DNA of 64,000 nucleotides. It comes from Isoetes taiwanensis (Eukaryota > Streptophyta > Lycopodiopsida > Isoetales > Isoetaceae). This document shows, in pieces, positions 58,276 to 64,000 of the stretch. Position 1 is the first letter of the stretch, and every line of letters begins with the position of its first letter. The stretch lies in assembly GCA_021234155.1 (NCBI GenBank), contig JAJEKV010000013.1, positions 1,129,787 to 1,193,786 of the forward strand. The letters run 5' to 3'. The position numbers and the translations under genes were made by a program. The notes below the pieces were generated by a model. It was not told the DNA's origin and did no database searches. It was given only the letters and a program-made list of their open reading frames with translations.

Positions 58276-59020
58276 TAGAAGCAATTAGAGTCATTAGACT
58301 GGGGGAAAGTTGCCACGTGGCAAGATCCTAGAAATAGAAAGAGAGGACATCATAGAGAGAGAAGTTAGAAGTAATTAGAGTCGTCAGATTGGGGGAAGAT
58401 GGACACATGTCAAGATCTAAGAGATAAGAAGAAAAAAGAATAGAATAGAATAGAATAGTTTTTTTAATATCCATGAAGTCCAAGAAGCTATGGGACCATA
58501 CAATGGCCTAGTACAACCATTACTACTAGGATTAAAAAACCCCTACCTCGAAAGGTTTTCAAAGGAAAAACCTTTGCAACAATGATGATACTAGACAAAC
58601 AAGAAGAAAATATAAATAGACGATTACTACTGAGGGCTCAATAATTGAAGACGCTTATCGGAACCTTAAGTATGTATAATGCCAAGTCATACACGGATGG
58701 GGCTCTGAGAAGTTGTGGAAGCGTGGAATGGAATGCTAAAGTCAAATAACGATTCCTGACCATCTCAAAAGCAGGACATCTTAGCAGAGTATGGCTTTCA
58801 TATTCAATAACTTGTAACTGGCAATATGCACATAATCTCGCTTCTCGTGGCAGTTGCGGCTGCTCCCATCTACATGTCTCAATCCGTAGCTTGTGGGACC
58901 ATGTGTGAATTGATGCAATAGCTACAGGTTTTTTCCTAGACAAGGAAGCAATTAGAGTCATCAGATTGGGGGAAGGTGGCCACTTGACAAGATCTTGAAT
59001 ATGGGAGGGGGAGGACATCA
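58276..59020. repeat. Three ~90-bp repeats, the array split by a LINE
   Basis: Copies near 58276-58360, 58366-58435 and 58948-59020 share (A/G)GAAG(C/T)AATTAGAGTC, then AGA(C/T)TGGGGGAA and CAAGATC. A LINE 3' fragment at 58438-58945 separates the second and third copy. Confidence 0.8.
58438..58945 (-). mobile_element. 5'-truncated LINE 3' end with (ATTCT)n tail
   Basis: Minus strand. The coding part (about 58940-58638) reads AIASIHTWSHKLRIETCRWE and RLCAYCQLQVIEYESHTLLR, the C-terminal LINE knuckle. Its 3' terminus at 58515-58438 is a diverged version of the GGTCCCA...AAAAAAACT(ATTCT)n terminus seen at 17.7, 23.6 and 39.4 kb. It links those orphan ends to a LINE coding region. Confidence 0.85.
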
Positions 59021-59099
59021 CAAAGGAATTTAGGCCTATAATAGGCTATAATCGCTTCTAACCGAACTTTATGCTTTAGAAGTGGCTCCTGCTGTGCAA

Positions 59100-59960
59100 T
59101 CCGACCCTTGCTGCTAAACTAGTTCAAAGCTGGCTGGAAAATATTGAGCAATACCCAAATTGAATAATGCAGTCAGGATGGGCACTACTGGTAGCCCTAT
59201 TCATTTGAGCAACTCTATTCGCATTTCATCCAAGTCGGCTGCCTTGCCATCAGCAAGATGCTGCAGACCCTAAGAGACATCTGCTTCTGTGATTTCCAAC
59301 ACCGGGTCCGCCTGTGGAGGTACCTCTGCTCGGACCCCAAGAAGATCATAGAGTTGGCGTAAATATTGTACGCACTGGTTAGGGCTAATATTTCGTGTGG
59401 GCTACAGAGGTTTGTGCAGGACTTTTCTCCAAAATATCCCGGGGTGCCAGTCCAGGAGGTAGAAGGTAAAACATTTCCCTCTTGTGCTCCACAATATATC
59501 TGGCTTTCTTGCCCTTCAGAAACAGACATCATTGTTTGATTGCAAGGGAGCACAAAGCAAGTTCAGTAACCTGCAGCGTTTGAGCTCCCTAGCATCAAAC
59601 CACTAGTTACATAGAAAGGTTGTAGTTTCTGATGTCCTTCGTGGGCAGCTTTCGCCAAAGCATAACTCACAAACAGTCACAAGCACTTTGGCCATTTGAT
59701 CCGTCTGTTGTTGCAGCATGGGAAACTAGAGAATTCCCCCGAGGTTGGTTGTGAGCGTTTGAATATAAGTTTCGGTGTGGTCGTAATCCACTTCACTAGG
59801 CTCACCTCTACCACCTGTCGGCTCCACGTTTCTATGACTGGACTGAGAAATACCAAAGCCTTAGGAAAGAAAGCAGTGACTAGACTTGCCTCATAGAGAA
59901 GATATTGAACAGCTTTCACTCTTAGACTTCCTTGTTCCCCCAGTAATTCCTGAGAATGTT
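59100..59960 (-). mobile_element. LINE ORF2 internal fragment
   Basis: Minus-strand pieces in changing frames: NQCVQYLRQLYDLLGVRAE near 59390-59330, EITEADVS and LQHLADGKAADLDEMRIELL near 59300-59215, VVEVSLVKW near 59805. These fit the linker between endonuclease and reverse transcriptase of a plant LINE. Many stops. It may be the upstream part of the LINE at 58438-58945, now with an internal deletion. Confidence 0.6.
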
Positions 59961-59969
59961 GTTGCCCCT

Positions 59970-61005
59970 TGTTGCTAATTTGTTAGTATTTCATATTCCA
60001 TTGCGGGTCTGAGCAAAGCAAAAACTGCGCATTTTTGGATACGCTACTTTCAATATAACTATTCCATAGAAAAATAACTACAAAACACAGGATCATTCCA
60101 CCATTCACATATCTAACTATCACATTGCATGCTACACAATCATACATTTCATATAATGTTTTTACAACCCAATCCCCAACACAACACGACTTTGCGCAAG
60201 CCCGACAACGTCAGGGGCATCTATTACTAGTATTGGTAAAGCTGGCATGTGAGACTTATCGGTTAACTTATCTCCATTATCCCTAGCTTACTAGATATAG
60301 TTAAGGATTGCTAGCTCCATTGCCTTGGTGAAACATCATCCATATCCATGCTTTTTCAAGGTCAGTATACCTAACCTCCACTATTGATACTATTCATCGT
60401 CATTCAAGGACTTACTTCGATGTGGCAAGTCTACAACAAGCAAGTAGAAGGAGAGTTGTAATCTAATAGCTTATGGTACTAGGGTTTACTTTGTGAAAGC
60501 TGCATAAGCATGCACAAAAGCACACTTCAAAGGGAGAAGGAACATCTAGTTCTTGCAGCATAAAAGGGAAAGGATGCAAGCCTAACATATCTCAACAGAT
60601 GCAACCATGACGCGTCTTTATCCCTACTACATCATCATACATTCTTCATATATTCCCATAATCCAATGTCATAATAATATGTGTTTACATGGAAGAAAGA
60701 GTCTACAATTGAGAAATAATCTCATGGCTAGACCTGGGTGATGAGGTTTCAGTCAAGCACCATTGCTACCATGGATCGCAAACCTACTGCAGAAGTGGAC
60801 CAACATCCATATATCATGCTTCAACCTTCATAAAATATGTGGCTAACCACAATAAGAATTCAATTGGATTTTATCGTCCACTTCGAAGAATATGTTCAAA
60901 TGATCCAACCTAGGTCAAGCACGCTGCTAGAGCCAACTCAGTTCCACAGTGCTAGAAATTATATTGGAAGTTGATACTGGAAACCGGTATCAGCCACTAA
61001 TACGA
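59970..61005. other. No gene recognised; holds the upstream region of the PEX2 gene
   Basis: AT-rich DNA without coding signals. The last few hundred bases before 61030 should contain the promoter of the PEX2 gene, but I see no distinct TATA box. Confidence 0.4.
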
Positions 61006-61029
61006 TGATTGGAGCTCTCAAGCCAAACA

Positions 61030-62657
61030 ATGGCGGAGTCCTCCTCTCCACCACCTCCCCATTCTCCTCCTCCTCCGGAAAATGCTTGGCGAAAGGCATG
61101 GCAGAATTTTCCCCGCTCCAACCCTTTGATTCAGGTATCAGTATCTATTTTTATGCATCTTATGCCTTGCCCTTTCTCACATCCGCTGTGTATCTTCAGC
61201 GCCCAATTAACGTGTCTATTTTGAGAGTGAATCAACTAGATGCAGCACGTCTGGATACTGAAATGACTGGAATGCTTAAAGAGCAGCTTCTCAGAGTCTT
61301 TTCTTTCATGCAGGTGTGCCTCAAAATTTTTGCTACATGAATTGTTCTTTATGGTACTTGTAGTTGGGTTCTATGAAATGTTGCTCTGGTATTGTTAGCA
61401 AAATGATATTGATTGGAGTACTGTTATTATGGATATCCTGTTTTTATATTGTTTAAATGATAAGTAATTCTCTGCAGCCAGGTCTTCTATCTCGATATGA
61501 GGCTGAGCTGCAAGCATTTTTGGAATTTTTAATCTGGAGATTTTCTATTTGGGTAGATCGCCCTACTCCTGGCAATTATCTTATGAATCTCAGATATAGG
61601 AATGAGAAGGCTTATCAGAAACTTGCTGCTAATGGAGAAGGTAACTTGAATGTCTTGAGATATTTACATATATATATTATCTTGCAATGCATGGTATTCT
61701 AAGGTCAAACTCTGCAGTGAGAACAGGCCTAGAAGGTCCTGGACTTACAAAGAGTCAGAAGATGCTCTACTGTATCATAGTTGTTGGGGGTCGTTATATT
61801 TGGACTCGTTTACAAACAATATCTATCTTCGAACGTTGGGGGGATGGTCATCGGGTATGACATTACCAAAAAACTTTTGTTCCGAGAATGAACCAAGTTT
61901 ACAGATTGTGAAGATTTTTGCAATGGCATTATCAAGAAAATTGAGCCCTATCTATGCAACTGAATTTCACTTATTAGTCTTTCTTCTGTGGCAGAGCTCC
62001 TGGGTACATCGTGCTTGGATGGCTCTACAAAGAGCAGAGGGATTTTATAGGATTGCTTGTTTTTGTAATTTCATTTTATTCTTGCATTCAGGAAGGTACC
62101 TACTAATAAACTTTTGAATGCCTTCCACCTTGGAAGTTATATGATGATATAGATCACTTTCTTAATGCAGATTTAGAAGCATAATTGAGAGAGCTTTGAA
62201 CGCCCGGTTGATTTACATAAAACCGAACATGAATAGAGCTGTCAGCTTTGAATACATGAACAGGCAGCTTGTGTGGCACGAGTTCTCGGTAAGCCAGAAA
62301 TTATACTAGACGATGCATAATCTAAGATAATTCTGATACAGTGCTCTGGTTCAGGAGGTCTTGCTTCTGTTGCTTCCTTTTTTGAATGCATTGTCAATGA
62401 AGAAAGCTTTTGGGCTCTCATTATTTGGAGGGCAATATCCTAGCATGAGCATTAAGGAGGATTGTTGCCCAGTTTGTGAGAAGTGGCCAATCAATGTTCC
62501 TTATACAGCTCTTCCATGTGGTCATCTTTATTGTTATTACTGTTTATCTACAAGAACATCTGCCAATCGCACATTCCGCTGTGTCAGATGCAATGCCAGT
62601 ATTCTGGCTTTACGGCGGCATCATCCCCAAAAGGAATTAAAAGCCTCTGCAACATGA
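61030..62657 (+). CDS. PEX2: Peroxisome biogenesis factor 2 (RING E3 ubiquitin ligase)
   Basis: PEX2 is a peroxisomal membrane RING ligase that with PEX10 and PEX12 ubiquitinates the import receptor PEX5 for recycling. Exons 61030-61134, 61200-61313, 61478-61640, 61718-61854, 61995-62095, 62171-62288 and 62355-62657 all join in phase with GT-AG borders, giving about 346 residues, close to the usual length. ATG lies in AACAATGGCG. Visible are VSILRVNQLDAARLDTEMTG, FEYMNRQLVWHEFSEVLLLL and the C-terminal RING: CPVCEKWPINVPYTALPCGH, then YCYYC and FRCVRC. Membrane-spanning hydrophobic stretches lie in the middle. It appears intact, the clearest functional gene in the window. Confidence 0.94.
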
Positions 62658-62699
62658 TATTATTAAGTGCACAGCCATTGCAATGTTTGAAATTCAGGT

Positions 62700-64000
62700 T
62701 AGGATTCGGAGGTCTGTTATGTTTTTGTTGTTACATGAAAGTGCAGTGCAGATGTAGAGCATTTTTTATTCAAAAATTCCCTTTTTCTTTTTGGCGTGTA
62801 GATGTCACCTCCCACTCACTCTCTTGCTTATTGAAAGATGAAATTTCTGGAATGTTCGTTTGTGGTAAAGATTTCAGCTTGATTAGTAGGTTTGATTACA
62901 TGATTTTGTTTGATGAAGTCAATATTTGTTGAAGGTCCTTCTATTAATGTTTTGTGTGACCAAGTCTTTCTATCCTCTTTCCAGAATGGCATTTTGATAT
63001 GCGTTCACATTGTTTGGTTAACATTGTTCATAATGGTGCACGTCTTTGAAACAAGGTGACACACGCACAGAAATATCAAGGCTGTTCCCCTTATGGATTG
63101 CCCCAATGAATCACACAACTTCTCTCTCGTGATCATTCACAAGATTGGTGCTTATTGGGGCTTCGCTAGCCGTTCCATCTAATGAAATAATTTCAGAACT
63201 AATAAATTTGTCAATGGTTTGCTAACTTTTTATAGAAGTACATGTAGAAAGCCATCTTGACGACACATTATTTCACAACAGAATCCTAGGCATGGCCACT
63301 GTATTACCATACTCTTGAGAATTGAAAGTAAAGGATGATCCCGTGGCATTCCAAGTGAAGAACAAAAGAAGGTACAAACTGAGAGAACCGTCTTCCTGTG
63401 CTACGTCCCTAAACTAAGCTTAGCCACGCCAGCAACAAGATGAGTCAGCATGCCTAGTCATCTTACATTCTAACAGCTGAAACAAAACAGGTAAAATAAG
63501 AACAATATAACAAACAATCAACACAAAATGTACCCCCTAAAACTGATCATCATCAAGCATCCTTGAGTAAGTAGACGAGTAAGTAGGTATTTCTTCATTT
63601 GAGTGAAGGAACTGCCCGAGAGTGGCTTAGTAAGCCCATCAGCCCTTGAAAACTTGATCGAGTACCTTCACGCTGCCATCATTGTCGTGGTGGCCACTAG
63701 GCAATGTGCCTCAAAACTGATTCACGTTTCATGCTTCGAGCTTTAGCTTTAGGTTTAGTTATTTTTAGGCTTCTGAGTTGTGGCTATGGATGCTTTGTTT
63801 TCTGGCTATGGATATGGCGGCAAGAAGTTCTCTGTTTTCTCTCTTCTTTTTTGGGCTTAACAGATATGGCCTTACAGACATGGCCACAAAATCTGTCCTG
63901 GCGAAAATAGAATAATATTTGTGGAGTTTGTGGAGCTATATTGTAGCAAAAAAGAGCGTGCAATATTCTGGCTATGGAAGAAGGAAAGTTCAGCTATACT
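62700..64000. other. No gene recognised
   Basis: 3' flank of PEX2 and AT-rich DNA. The stretch near 63560-63680 (for example GAACTGCCCGAGAGTGGCTT) looks like retroelement-derived DNA but has no motif I can defend. Confidence 0.35.

Overview
The window looks like nuclear DNA of a land plant, most likely a seed-free vascular plant such as a fern (inference). Genes have GT-AG introns. There are PLS-class PPR genes including one with a DYW domain, a PEX2 gene, a plastid-targeted protein gene, and relics of plant-type hydroxyproline galactosyltransferase, NDR kinase, PHT2-type phosphate transporter and HSP70 genes. The rest is rich in non-LTR retrotransposons, with some copia DNA, a tRNA-derived SINE and fold-back repeats.

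Layout. 0.9-7.9 kb is a graveyard of gene fragments that keep their introns (GALT, NDR kinase, phosphate transporter), with an unrecognised minus-strand gene at 2.25-4.15 kb. 9.1-14 kb holds a minus-strand PPR gene with one frameshift, then a three-exon plastid protein gene (exons 11054-11338, 11678-11749, 13662-13940) whose second intron contains a decayed PPR pseudogene. 14.4-17.35 kb is a well resolved eleven-exon minus-strand gene for a disordered plant protein. 17.4-24.2 kb is repeat-rich: segmental duplications, a near-perfect 33-bp stem hairpin and LINE 3' ends. 24.0-25.6 kb holds a small unrecognised minus-strand gene.

25.9-37.1 kb is the most unusual part. A minus-strand split gene (31186 down to about 25900) encodes a ParB/Srx-like domain followed by a DLPY-type methyltransferase-like domain. 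Its introns and flanks carry about twenty copies of a palindrome of the form GTATTC-NN-GAATAC. Right next to it and divergent is a plus-strand gene resembling DUF7869-type transposase-like proteins. Both are broken by stops or frameshifts and by LINE insertions. I propose, as inference, that the two form one large composite mobile element.

37-46 kb is mostly AT-rich decayed retroelement DNA (LTR-like and copia relics). 46.0-46.4 kb holds a candidate three-exon secreted peptide gene, and 46.9-48.9 kb a PPR-DYW gene. The transit-peptide exon of that PPR gene is copied 6 kb away inside a 685-bp element with 61-bp terminal inverted repeats (54943-55627), which also contains a SINE with a 14-bp target-site duplication. 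57-60 kb has GATA microsatellites, hairpins and a broken LINE. 61.03-62.66 kb is an intact seven-exon PEX2 gene (peroxisomal RING E3 ligase).

Several coding regions that otherwise look conserved differ from an open frame by one base, sometimes in homopolymers. Recent decay and uncorrected long-read assembly error cannot be told apart from the sequence alone.
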